From positions 202,549 to 266,548 of the forward strand of contig NZ_JBHRRZ010000017.1 in NCBI RefSeq assembly GCF_042643265.1: 64,000 bases of DNA, given 5' to 3'. The notes below the pieces were generated by a model, which did no database searches, was not told the DNA's origin, and saw only the letters and a list, made by a program, of their open reading frames with translations. The DNA is from Virgibacillus_O sediminis. Its GTDB lineage: Bacteria; Bacillota; Bacilli; Bacillales; Amphibacillaceae. Below are positions 1-8,235 of this stretch, in pieces. Made by a program: the position numbers and the translations under genes. The number at the start of each line of letters is the position of its first letter. Positions within the stretch are counted from its first letter, which is position 1.

Positions 1-1317
1 AGTTCCTCCTGCCACATCTCGGGCATTTACCACTGTTTCCGGCTTCAACACATCAAAAATATCTTCTTCTATCAACTCGGAGAATTCCTGGAATTCTTCG
101 ATACTCATATCCAGCAGGTACTTATCCTGATTAATACAATGCAGGACCGCCTGCCCCACCACTGCATGAGATTCCCTGAAAGGCATTCCTTTGCCGACCA
201 GATAATCCGCCAAATCGGTGGCATTGGAGAAATCACTGCGCACTGCCTGATACATCTCCTGTTGTTTCACCTTCATGGTTTCAAGCATAGGGGCAAATAA
301 TCCAAGCGCCCCCTTCAGTGTTTCCACTGTATCGAACATGCCTTCTTTATCTTCCTGCATGTCTTTATTATAGGCTAACGGCAATCCCTTCAACGTAGTC
401 AGTATCCCTGTCAGATGGCCGTATACACGGCCTGTTTTTCCGCGTACAAGCTCTGCGATATCCGGGTTCTTCTTCTGCGGCATCATGCTGCTCCCGGTAG
501 AGAAGGCATCATCCAGTTCAATAAAATTGAATTCTGCACTGGACCACTGGATCAACTCTTCACAAAGTCTGGACAAATGCATGGAAACCATCGAAGCATT
601 GGCTAGGAATTCCACCACGAAATCACGATCACTCACCGAGTCCAGGCTGTTTTCCGTAATACCGTCAAAGCCAAGCTGCTCTGCCACATATCCACGGTCG
701 ATCGGGAAAGTAGTCCCCGCCAAGGCTCCTGCACCAAGCGGGGATTTGTTCACCCGTTTCCAGCTATCCTGAAGCCGCTCTACATCCCGTTGGAACATGA
801 ACACATAGGCCATCATATGATGGGCGAACAGAACAGGCTGGGCCCTCTGCAAATGGGTGTACCCCGGGAGGACGGTATCCATATTGGCCTTCGCCTGATT
901 TGTCAGGGATCTCTGGACATCCAGCAGCAGTCCATTGATTTCCACCAATGCCTGCCGGAGATACAGCCGCATGTCAAGAGCGACCTGATCATTCCGGCTC
1001 CGGCCGGTATGAAGCCGCCCCCCTACAGGACCGACTTCCTCCGTCAGAAGCTTTTCGACATTCATGTGAATATCCTCATGCTCCTCAGAAAGCTCCGCCT
1101 CACCCTTCTCGATCTTTTCGGCAACCTTCTTCAGGCCTTCCGCAATAGTATCGGCATCTTCCGCCGAAATAATTTCACATTTCTTCAGCATGGCGACATG
1201 GGCGAGGCTTCCGTTGATATCATGCTTAGCAAGTTTTTTATCGAAATGGATAGAAGCATTGAATTCATCAACTAGCTGGTTTGTTGGTTTTGTAAAGCGT
1301 CCGCCCCAGAGTTTCAT
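1..1317 (-). CDS. argH: Argininosuccinate lyase, C-terminus cut by window edge
   Basis: Cleaves argininosuccinate to arginine and fumarate, the last step of arginine synthesis, in the cytoplasm. The minus-strand frame starts ATG at 1317 (MKLWGGRFTK) and stays open to base 1, giving 439 codons; the family is about 460 residues, so only the last twenty or so are missing. The fumarase/aspartase-superfamily signature GSSMMPQKKNPD, which carries the catalytic serine loop, lies near 465-500, and TGRSRNDQ near 985-1015. The start codon overlaps the argG stop by ATGA (1314-1317), so the two are translationally coupled. No frameshift was seen in the translated part. Confidence 0.97.
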   Translation of the reverse strand, partial: MKLWGGRFTKPTNQLVDEFNASIHFDKKLAKHDINGSLAHVAMLKKCEIISAEDADTIAEGLKKVAEKIEKGEAELSEEHEDIHMNVEKLLTEEVGPVGGRLHTGRSRNDQVALDMRLYLRQALVEINGLLLDVQRSLTNQAKANMDTVLPGYTHLQRAQPVLFAHHMMAYVFMFQRDVERLQDSWKRVNKSPLGAGALAGTTFPIDRGYVAEQLGFDGITENSLDSVSDRDFVVEFLANASMVSMHLSRLCEELIQWSSAEFNFIELDDAFSTGSSMMPQKKNPDIAELVRGKTGRVYGHLTGILTTLKGLPLAYNKDMQEDKEGMFDTVETLKGALGLFAPMLETMKVKQQEMYQAVRSDFSNATDLADYLVGKGMPFRESHAVVGQAVLHCINQDKYLLDMSIEEFQEFSELIEEDIFDVLKPETVVNARDVAGGT

Positions 1318-2573
1318 TGGTTCACAGCGTCTTTCGTATCAAATTTCACCTTTTCAAAGGTATCGGCTTTATCCTCATTATCCTTGTTTACAGAGGAGTG
1401 TACCTGGGTAGGCAGTCCCCAAAGCTTGATGAATCCTAGTGCTGCTTTATGATCAAAGGCATCCTCTTTTGCATAGGTAGCCAGATCAAGATCATAAAGG
1501 GAACTGGAAGACTCACGGCCGACTACTTGTGCATGGCCTTTGTACAGCTTCACTTTTACTGTTCCGGATACATGCTTCTGTGTTTCCTTGATGAAGGATT
1601 TAAGAGCTTCTGTCAGCGGGGAATACCACAGTCCGTCATAGACAGTCTGAGCTAGCTTCTGTTCTACTGTCGGCTTGAACTGGGCTACTTCCCTCGGCAG
1701 TGTCAGTGCTTCAAGTTCCTGATGGGCAGCGATCAAGGTAAGTGCAGCCGGTGCTTCATAAATCTCCCGGGATTTGATGCCGACAAGACGGTTTTCCACA
1801 TGGTCAATCCGTCCCACCCCATGTTTACCGGCAATTTCATTCAGTTTCAGAATCAGGTCTTCCATAGGAAGTGCCTCCCCGTCAAGGGAAACAGGTTTAC
1901 CCTGTTCGAAGGTGATTTGTATTGTCTGTGGTTCGTCTGGTGCTTCGACTGGATCTGTTGTAAGCTCATAGGCTTCCTTAGGCGCTTCCTGCCAAGGATC
2001 CTCCAATACGCCGCATTCGTTGCTCCGTCCCCAGAGGTTCTGGTCGATGCTGAATGGATTATCAAGATCGATTGGAATAGGAATACCGTGCTCTTTCGCA
2101 TAATCGATTTCTTCTTCCCTGGACATTGCCCATTCACGTACAGGAGCAACAATCTCCAGTTCTGGGTTCAACGCCGTGAAGGCCACGTCGAATCTTACCT
2201 GGTCATTTCCTTTGCCGGTACATCCGTGAGCCACCGCAACGGCTCCTTCTTTCTCGGCAATGGCAGTCAGAATTTTAGCGATCAATGGACGGGACAGAGC
2301 AGAAATCAACGGGTATTTCTGTTCATACAATAGATTAGCCTGCAATGCAGGAAGTACATAGTCTTCTGCATACATGGATTTCGCATCTACTACGTAAGAT
2401 TTAACGGCCCCTACATCAATGGCTTTATTCTTTACAAACTCCAAGTCCTTTCCTTCCCCAACATCTAGAGCCACCGCGATTACATCATAATTATATTTAT
2501 CTTGAAGCCATTTAATTGCTACAGAGGTATCAAGTCCTCCGGAATATGCTAAAACGATTTTATCTTTACTCAT
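1314..2573 (-). CDS. argG: Argininosuccinate synthase
   Basis: Joins citrulline and aspartate with ATP hydrolysis to AMP, making argininosuccinate for ArgH. The N-terminus carries the ATP-pyrophosphatase P-loop motif (AYSGGLDTSVA, residues about 8-18). An upstream ATG at 2591 is in frame, but the ATG at 2573 (MSKDKIVLAYSGG) sits 8 nt after GAGAGGAGC and matches the family N-terminus, giving 419 residues, the usual length. First gene of an argGH operon; a promoter with ARG-box-like sequence lies just upstream. Confidence 0.97.
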   Translation of the reverse strand: MSKDKIVLAYSGGLDTSVAIKWLQDKYNYDVIAVALDVGEGKDLEFVKNKAIDVGAVKSYVVDAKSMYAEDYVLPALQANLLYEQKYPLISALSRPLIAKILTAIAEKEGAVAVAHGCTGKGNDQVRFDVAFTALNPELEIVAPVREWAMSREEEIDYAKEHGIPIPIDLDNPFSIDQNLWGRSNECGVLEDPWQEAPKEAYELTTDPVEAPDEPQTIQITFEQGKPVSLDGEALPMEDLILKLNEIAGKHGVGRIDHVENRLVGIKSREIYEAPAALTLIAAHQELEALTLPREVAQFKPTVEQKLAQTVYDGLWYSPLTEALKSFIKETQKHVSGTVKVKLYKGHAQVVGRESSSSLYDLDLATYAKEDAFDHKAALGFIKLWGLPTQVHSSVNKDNEDKADTFEKVKFDTKDAVNQ

Positions 2574-2603
2574 TTGAAAAGCTCCTCTCACGTTTTCTAT
2601 CGA

Positions 2604-2640
2604 TATGAATTATTATGCATTACATTGTATAATAATTCAA
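2604..2640 (-). promoter_or_regulatory. argGH promoter overlapped by ARG-box-like operator
   Basis: On the minus strand TTGAAT (2640-2635), 17 bp, then CATAAT form a sigma-A-like promoter 30-65 bp upstream of argG. The A/T-rich stretch TATGAATTATTATGCAT (2604-2620) resembles the ArgR/AhrC operator consensus and covers the -10 region, which would let arginine repress argGH. The operator assignment is by similarity only. Confidence 0.55.
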
Positions 2641-2740
2641 CCCTAAATAGGAATTTTTTAAAAATTATTTTCTGCTAAACAACCGGCTCCCAACCAACTC
2701 CCTCTTCAGATTAATGTCTTTTTCCAGTCGTTTTCAAAAA

Positions 2741-2774
2741 AACCGGCAGCATTCCATGTAGAACACTGCCGGTT
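2741..2774 (-). terminator. Rho-independent terminator after small ORF and MFS gene
   Basis: Nine-base-pair stem AACCGGCAG/CTGCCGGTT followed on the minus strand by a run of seven T. Confidence 0.85.
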
Positions 2775-2787
2775 GCATTTCTAATCC

Positions 2788-2937
2788 CTATTGATCTTTT
2801 TTGCTAATGTATTGATCGATTTCTTCATCACCATGTGTACTGCTGTTCTTGTATGGGCTTTTCCGTCCGTTCCGATGTTCTCCATGATTCTCATTTTCCT
2901 TGAACTGCCTGTTCGGCCCCTTTTTCTCTTCTGCCAT
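2788..2937 (-). CDS. Small hydrophilic protein, 49 aa, unknown function
   Basis: A short reading frame beginning MAEEKKGPNRQFKENENHG and ending IDQYISKKDQ. It is almost entirely charged and polar, with no membrane segment and no cysteine, as in many small spore or stress proteins of Bacillus. ATG 2937 lies about 10 nt after GGAAAGGGG; an in-frame ATG at 2946 (adding MVD) is also possible. It follows the MFS gene by about 50 bp on the same strand and is closed by the terminator at 2741-2774, so the two probably form a transcript. I do not recognise the family. Confidence 0.6.
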   Translation of the reverse strand: MAEEKKGPNRQFKENENHGEHRNGRKSPYKNSSTHGDEEIDQYISKKDQ

Positions 2938-2993
2938 GTCCACCATGCCCCTTTCCTTTTTTTCTTAGCTTTGCTGAAAGGGAGGAAGTTTAT

Positions 2994-4136
2994 TCAGACG
3001 GTGTCTCCGTATTTTCTGCCCAGACCAATGAGCAACAGAACTATTCCCAATAATGTAGCACTGCTTGAGGCAAATGGCAGGCCGAACAGCTGGGATGAGG
3101 CCCCCGAGAACATCGATCCTGCGACAGAACCCAGAGAGAAGAAAGCATAAAAGATCCCGTATGCCTTCCCCCGGTCCACTTTGGATGATACCTCTGACAC
3201 GATCTGGTTCATCGAGGGAAAGACCATGGCAAAGCCGATACCATATACCGCCATCAGCAGGAAGCCGAACCACAGGGCAGCCGTATGGTGCAGCAGCAAA
3301 TGGACCACGCCGATAATCACCAGTCCTCCTATAACCAAACGAATTGGCCGCACCCTTTCAAAAATAAGATTTGCCGGCGTGACAAAAATGATGATTGCCA
3401 CAATGCCAAAGGTACTTAGCAATATACCTGTCGTACTCGAATCCAGACCCAGTTGGCCAACCTTGACAGGAAGGGCAAATGCCAAGGTGCCGTTGCTCAC
3501 CATAAGGGCGAATGCAGCCAACGAGGCCTGAACCAAAAGTGGCTGCTTTAATAATGAAACAAAGTGGGAAAAGGAAACTTTATTCCGGTCCCCCGCTTTA
3601 AAGGACTCTTCTATAAAGAAGGAGATCAATGCAGCAGAAAGCAAAAATAGTATGGCAACCATCCAGAAAACATAATCAACCTGTGCTCTTGCTGCCATGA
3701 TTCCTCCTACTGCAGGCCCGGCAATAGCAGCAATCCCGATGCATGCCCCCGTCCATGCCATCGTTCTCCCGCGGGATTCCTGTCTTGTCTGATCCCCAAT
3801 ATAGGCAAAAGCGGCCGGAATCAGCACTCCTCCTGCAATCCCGTGTATAAATCGGATAAAGAACAGCTGTTCCGGTGTATCGGCGAAGGGATAAAAGAAA
3901 AGGATAACCGCCCCGGACAGCATCCCGATAAACAGAACTTTTTTCCGGCCAAATAAATCAATCCAATGGCCTCCGAAAATGTTTGCGATCAAATTGGTAA
4001 ACGAATAGACAGCCACAATCGCACCAGCCATAAAGTGAGTTGCCCCCAGCTCCATGGCATAAGGTGTAATGATCGGCAGCTGAATGAATGTATCCAAAAA
4101 TGAAACGATAATAACAAAATATAAAATCTTTACCAT
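2994..4136 (-). CDS. Major facilitator superfamily transporter
   Basis: A 380-residue integral membrane protein. The hydrophobicity pattern fits 12 membrane segments, and the loop after segment 2 carries the MFS motif A in the form GGHWIDLFGRKK (about residues 55-66). The N-terminal half also has GIAGGVLIPAAFAYIGD, typical of drug:H+ antiporter-type members. The start at 4136 follows AAGAGGGATGCATT with good spacing. Substrate cannot be told from sequence; a multidrug or metabolite exporter is most likely. The small ORF at 2788-2937 follows it. Confidence 0.85.
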   Translation of the reverse strand: MVKILYFVIIVSFLDTFIQLPIITPYAMELGATHFMAGAIVAVYSFTNLIANIFGGHWIDLFGRKKVLFIGMLSGAVILFFYPFADTPEQLFFIRFIHGIAGGVLIPAAFAYIGDQTRQESRGRTMAWTGACIGIAAIAGPAVGGIMAARAQVDYVFWMVAILFLLSAALISFFIEESFKAGDRNKVSFSHFVSLLKQPLLVQASLAAFALMVSNGTLAFALPVKVGQLGLDSSTTGILLSTFGIVAIIIFVTPANLIFERVRPIRLVIGGLVIIGVVHLLLHHTAALWFGFLLMAVYGIGFAMVFPSMNQIVSEVSSKVDRGKAYGIFYAFFSLGSVAGSMFSGASSQLFGLPFASSSATLLGIVLLLIGLGRKYGDTV

Positions 4137-4222
4137 AATGCATCCCTCTTTCTCATTTCTATTATACTACCCAGAGGGCTCCTGATCCCTGAACATTTTT
4201 GTGACAATAATCCTAGTTAAAA

Positions 4223-4276
4223 TTTACATAGACTTTACATTACGCTTATATCTCCTTAACAATCAACTACTATACT
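4223..4276 (+). promoter_or_regulatory. Pho box (PhoP operator) and pstS promoter
   Basis: Four TT(A/T)A(C/T)A-type direct repeats, TTTACA, TTTACA, CTTATA and TTAACA, begin at 4223, 4234, 4245 and 4256, spaced exactly 11 bp, the arrangement bound by PhoP~P dimers in Bacillus. A -10 element TATACT follows at 4271-4276. This predicts induction of pstSCAB on phosphate starvation. Confidence 0.88.
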
Positions 4277-4334
4277 AGCAATTGAGGGCAAAAGGCCCAG
4301 AAAATTTCAGAAGTAGAAAAGGGGAGGACAACAC

Positions 4335-5345
4335 ATGAAGCTGAAGAAGTATTTACTGCTGGTAGCAGCAGCCGTAATGGCAATCGTACTGGCAGCTTGT
4401 GGTGGAAGCGGAGATAGCACAGAAGACGCATCAGCAGGGGAATCCGCAGCAGGAGCAAATGGAGAAGAAACAAGTGAAACAGAAGCAGAAGCAGATCTCG
4501 AAGGAAGTGTAGTTATTGATGGTTCCGGTACGGTCTATCCATTAATGGCTAGACTTGCCGAAGAATATATGATCAATGAACAGCCACAGGTTTCTGTAGA
4601 AGTTAGCCGTGCAGGGACAAGCGCAGGATTTGAAAGGTTCTTGCAAGAGGACGGTACGGATTTCAATAACGCCTCCCGCCCTATTAAAGATGAAGAACTG
4701 GCAAAAGCGGAAGAGCTTGGGTTCGAACCGATGGAAATGAAATTGGCACTGGATGGCCTGACCATCGTCATCAACCCTGAGAATGACTGGGCAACAGAGC
4801 TTACGGAACAGCAAGTAAAAGATATCTTCACTGCAGACGGCGGGGTAACCACATGGTCCGATATCAACCCGGACTGGCCGGATAAGGAGATCGAAAAAGT
4901 CGGTCCAAATGAAAATCATGGAACCTATGAATTCTTCTATGAAAATATCCTGGAGGAGCAGGACTTGGATCCTAACGCCAACCTGCAGCAGGAATACTCA
5001 ACCCTTGTCAACCTTGTAGCAGAAGATAAGAATGCCATTGGATTCTTCGGCTATGGCTACTATGACAGCAACAAGGATTCTGTGAAAGCAGTCAGTATCG
5101 ATTTCGGAGACGGTCCAGTAGAGCCATCCCTTGACACTATTGCTGAAGACGGCCCATATGCCAACTTCACTCGTCCGGTCTTCACTTACCTGAACCCGGA
5201 TATGGCGAAAGAAAAAGCACAAGTACATGACTACGCTCTATATGTTATGGAGAGTGTAAATGATTTCGCCGGAGAAACAGGCTTCGCGCCACTTCCGGAA
5301 GAGGAAATCCAAGCACAGTTGGAAGAGATTGAAGCATTAAATTAA
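4335..5345 (+). CDS. pstS: Phosphate ABC transporter substrate-binding lipoprotein
   Basis: Captures inorganic phosphate outside the membrane for the PstCAB importer. The 336-residue product has a lipoprotein signal peptide with lipobox LAAC (Cys about residue 22), then an acidic Ser/Ala/Glu-rich linker, then the periplasmic-binding fold. Typical phosphate-contact stretches are visible: DGSGTVYPL and SRAGTSAGFERF. GGGGAGG at 4321-4327 precedes the ATG. It opens the pst operon directly behind the Pho box and is separated from pstC by a strong hairpin, which fits a need for more binding protein than permease. Confidence 0.96.
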   Translation: MKLKKYLLLVAAAVMAIVLAACGGSGDSTEDASAGESAAGANGEETSETEAEADLEGSVVIDGSGTVYPLMARLAEEYMINEQPQVSVEVSRAGTSAGFERFLQEDGTDFNNASRPIKDEELAKAEELGFEPMEMKLALDGLTIVINPENDWATELTEQQVKDIFTADGGVTTWSDINPDWPDKEIEKVGPNENHGTYEFFYENILEEQDLDPNANLQQEYSTLVNLVAEDKNAIGFFGYGYYDSNKDSVKAVSIDFGDGPVEPSLDTIAEDGPYANFTRPVFTYLNPDMAKEKAQVHDYALYVMESVNDFAGETGFAPLPEEEIQAQLEEIEALN

Positions 5346-5352
5346 AAAACAA

Positions 5353-5381
5353 GAAGATGAGAACTGACAGTTCTCATCTTC
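5353..5381 (+). promoter_or_regulatory. Perfect 13-bp hairpin between pstS and pstC
   Basis: GAAGATGAGAACT, loop GAC, then the exact complement. There is no T-run behind it, so it is more likely an mRNA processing or 3'-stabilising element than a full terminator. Confidence 0.75.
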
Positions 5382-5414
5382 TGTCATGAAATCACCATAT
5401 AAAGGAGCTTGAAG

Positions 5415-6374
5415 ATGGAAACCTCACAGCAATCCGGCCATTTATCCAGTCCCGGCCAGGTCAGGGATATGATTGCAAAAAAGAAACAAGGCAACAACCT
5501 TAGCACCATTACAGAAAAGTTGGTCCCCACAGCCCTATTCCTGGTTGCATCCGTGTCCATCCTGACTACATTGGGTATCATTTATACCCTGCTGTCAGAG
5601 GCAATTGAATTCTTTAAAATAGTACCAATGGCCGATTTCTTCACCGGCACAGTGCTCCGACCGCTCAGTCAGCAGCCTGAATTCGGCCTGCTGCCGCTGC
5701 TTGCCGGAACCCTCGTCTCTTCGGTCATCGCCATGCTTGTTGCAGGGCCGATAGGCATCATGACAGCCATATATCTGAGCGAGTATGCCTCAGATAAAGC
5801 GAGAAGCTTTTTAAAACCGATGCTGGAGATTCTTGCCGGTATACCAACCATTGTATATGGCTTTTTTGCCTTTACTTTTGTCACTCCCATCATCCGGTCG
5901 ATTTTCCCGGCAGTGGAGGCAACCAATATATTGAGCCCCGGCCTTGTTATGGGTGTAATGATCATCCCGATGATTGCATCGCTTTCGGAGGATGCCATGG
6001 GATCTGTGCCAAATTCTATGCGGCAGGGCGCCCTTGCACTTGGATCAACCAAATGGGAAGTCGCATGGAAAGTTGTAATTCCGGCATCCTTGTCAGGCAT
6101 CATCGCCTCTTTCGTACTCGGAATTTCCCGGGCAATTGGCGAAACGATGATTGTTACGATAGCCAGCGGAAGCTCAAAGAATTTCACGTTTGATGTCACA
6201 CAGTCCATACAGACAATGACCGCTTACATCGTAGAAGTAGCCGGTGGAGATGCACCGGCCGGTTCCACTGTCTATTACAGCCTTTATGCAGTCGCATTGA
6301 CCTTATTTGCCTTTACACTGATCATGAATCTGTTAGCAAGATATATATCCCGCAAATGGAGGGAGGAATACTAA
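5415..6374 (+). CDS. pstC: Phosphate ABC transporter permease PstC
   Basis: One of the two membrane subunits of the high-affinity phosphate importer. The protein (319 residues) has six or so hydrophobic segments and the binding-protein-dependent transport signature in the cytoplasmic loop (MRQGALALGSTKWEVAWKVV region, about residues 200-220). An in-frame TTG at 5409 exists, but the ATG at 5415 is correctly placed after AAAGGAGC (5401-5408). It ends one base before pstA, indicating a tight operon. Confidence 0.95.
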   Translation: METSQQSGHLSSPGQVRDMIAKKKQGNNLSTITEKLVPTALFLVASVSILTTLGIIYTLLSEAIEFFKIVPMADFFTGTVLRPLSQQPEFGLLPLLAGTLVSSVIAMLVAGPIGIMTAIYLSEYASDKARSFLKPMLEILAGIPTIVYGFFAFTFVTPIIRSIFPAVEATNILSPGLVMGVMIIPMIASLSEDAMGSVPNSMRQGALALGSTKWEVAWKVVIPASLSGIIASFVLGISRAIGETMIVTIASGSSKNFTFDVTQSIQTMTAYIVEVAGGDAPAGSTVYYSLYAVALTLFAFTLIMNLLARYISRKWREEY

Positions 6375-6375
6375 A

Positions 6376-7260
6376 ATGAGATATATAGATCCAGCCAAAA
6401 CGAAACAGCGGATGACTTCCCGCCTGAGAACCAATAAAGCCCTGCAGGGGACATTTCTCGTCGCTACATTATTCGGCCTGTTCGTACTTGCTGTTTTGAT
6501 TATCCGTGTGCTTACCGAAGGCCTCTCTTGGATCAATATGGACTTCCTTACAGGAAAGCTTTCAACAAATGCCGACCGTGCCGGTATCTTAGGTGCCATC
6601 CTGGGAACCGCCTGGCTCATGCTGATTGTCATCCCTGTAACAACCTTTCTTGGTATCGGCACCGCCATCTACTTGGAACTGTATGCCAAGGAAGGAAAGA
6701 TTCAGTCATTCATAGCGACCAATATTTCCAACCTTGCAGGAGTCCCATCTATTGTTTATGGGCTGCTTGGTCTTACTGTCTTTGTCCGTGCCATGGATTT
6801 CGGAAATGTCATACTGGCAGGCGGGCTGACATTATCCCTTTTGGTGTTGCCGATTGTGATCGTGTCTGCACAGGAAGCTCTCCGTTCAGTGCCGGCTCAT
6901 CTCAGTGAAGCCTCCTATGGTATGGGAGCAACAAAATGGCAGACGGTCAAAAAAGTGATTCTGCCCGCAGCACTCCCGGGAATTCTGACAGGCTCCATCC
7001 TGGCACTTTCGCGAGCCATCGGGGAGACAGCCCCATTGACCGCTCTTGGAATCCCAGCCCTGCTGATTCCGCTTCCGGGAGGCATGTTCGATTCATTTAC
7101 TGCACTGCCAATGCAAATCTATTATTGGACATTAGATTCCACGCTTGTAGAGGAATATGCATATCTGGCATCGGCTACTATTATCGTCCTGCTAGGCTTG
7201 TTATTCCTGCTGAACTCGATAGCCGTATACATCCGGCATCGCTTCCAGCACCGTTACTGA
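6376..7260 (+). CDS. pstA: Phosphate ABC transporter permease PstA
   Basis: Second membrane subunit of the PstSCAB importer, 294 residues with about six membrane segments. The EAA loop that contacts the ATPase is visible as SEASYGMGATKWQTVKKVI (about residues 178-196). The ATG is preceded by GGAGGAATACTAAA, whose first part lies inside the end of pstC, so translation is probably coupled. Confidence 0.95.
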   Translation: MRYIDPAKTKQRMTSRLRTNKALQGTFLVATLFGLFVLAVLIIRVLTEGLSWINMDFLTGKLSTNADRAGILGAILGTAWLMLIVIPVTTFLGIGTAIYLELYAKEGKIQSFIATNISNLAGVPSIVYGLLGLTVFVRAMDFGNVILAGGLTLSLLVLPIVIVSAQEALRSVPAHLSEASYGMGATKWQTVKKVILPAALPGILTGSILALSRAIGETAPLTALGIPALLIPLPGGMFDSFTALPMQIYYWTLDSTLVEEYAYLASATIIVLLGLLFLLNSIAVYIRHRFQHRY

Positions 7261-7330
7261 CGTCTATACCCCCCCCTTTTGAAAAAATATATGAGCGTAC
7301 ACTAGGAAACTATTAATTGAGGAGAGTGAA

Positions 7331-8170
7331 ATGATGATTCCAGCTGCAACCCCCCAAGAAACTGTTGAGAAGTCAAAGACGATTGATTTGGCTGCACGCA
7401 AACAACCGGAAAAGAAAGCAGTTGTCTATGATACAAAGGATTTCAACCTGTGGTATGGGGAAACCCACGCCCTGCAGAATATCAACCTGTCCATCCATGA
7501 AAAAGAAGTAACGGCCATTATCGGTCCATCCGGCTGCGGAAAATCTACGTATATCAAATCACTGAACAGGATGGTAGAACTCACGCCAAGTGTCCGGACT
7601 TCCGGTGTGATTTCCTATCAGGGAAAGAACATTCTAGACAAATCCTTTAAAGCGGAAGAACTGCGTACGAAGGTAGGAATGGTTTTTCAGAAGCCAAACC
7701 CTTTTCCTAAATCTATTTATGAGAACGTTGCTTACGGCCCCAAAATACATGGCATCCGTAACAAGAAGATCCTTGATGAGATTGTGGAACAGAGCCTCCG
7801 CCGTGCTTATATCTGGGATGAAGTGAAAGATCGCCTGAAAGAAAATGCATATGGACTATCAGGCGGCCAGCAACAGCGTCTCTGTATTGCCCGCTGCCTG
7901 GCGATCGAGCCGGAAGTGATTCTGATGGATGAGCCGACATCGGCACTTGACCCAAAATCCACTTTACGGATTGAAGAGCTGGCACAGGAGCTGAAAAAGG
8001 AATACTCCATCATTATGGTTACTCATAATATGCAGCAGGCAGCGAGAATCTCCGACCAAACCGCCTTCTTCCTCAATGGAGAAGTCGTGGAATGCAACCG
8101 GACCAATCATGTCTTCAGCAACCCTGATGACAGCCGGACAGAAGATTATATCTCCGGTAGATTTGGCTAA
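7331..8170 (+). CDS. pstB: Phosphate ABC transporter ATP-binding protein
   Basis: ATPase that drives the Pst importer. The 279-residue product shows Walker A GPSGCGKST (residues 65-73), the Q-loop, the ABC signature LSGGQQQR, Walker B VILMDEPTSALD and the switch histidine in MVTHNMQQ. It lies 70 bp after pstA and has its own site GAGGAGAG. The N-terminus is about 30 residues longer than the ABC core. There is one pstB here, against two in the B. subtilis operon, and no phoU follows. Confidence 0.96.
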   Translation: MMIPAATPQETVEKSKTIDLAARKQPEKKAVVYDTKDFNLWYGETHALQNINLSIHEKEVTAIIGPSGCGKSTYIKSLNRMVELTPSVRTSGVISYQGKNILDKSFKAEELRTKVGMVFQKPNPFPKSIYENVAYGPKIHGIRNKKILDEIVEQSLRRAYIWDEVKDRLKENAYGLSGGQQQRLCIARCLAIEPEVILMDEPTSALDPKSTLRIEELAQELKKEYSIIMVTHNMQQAARISDQTAFFLNGEVVECNRTNHVFSNPDDSRTEDYISGRFG

Positions 8171-8188
8171 ACCATTGACAATAGAGCA

Positions 8189-8228
8189 AAAGAACGGCCC
8201 GCATCTCACAAGATGCGGGCCGTTCTTT
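8189..8228. terminator. Bidirectional terminator between pstB and the symporter gene
   Basis: Perfect 18-bp stem AAAGAACGGCCCGCATCT with a 4-nt loop; the A/T-rich ends serve both convergent genes. Confidence 0.92.
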
Positions 8229-8235
8229 ATAAGCC

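Noticed and set aside
1722..2333. 203-codon plus-strand frame inside argG
   Set aside because: It lies wholly antisense to a clear argG, has no ribosome-binding site and shows no family features.
4535..4919. Two overlapping minus-strand frames inside pstS
   Set aside because: Antisense shadows of pstS.
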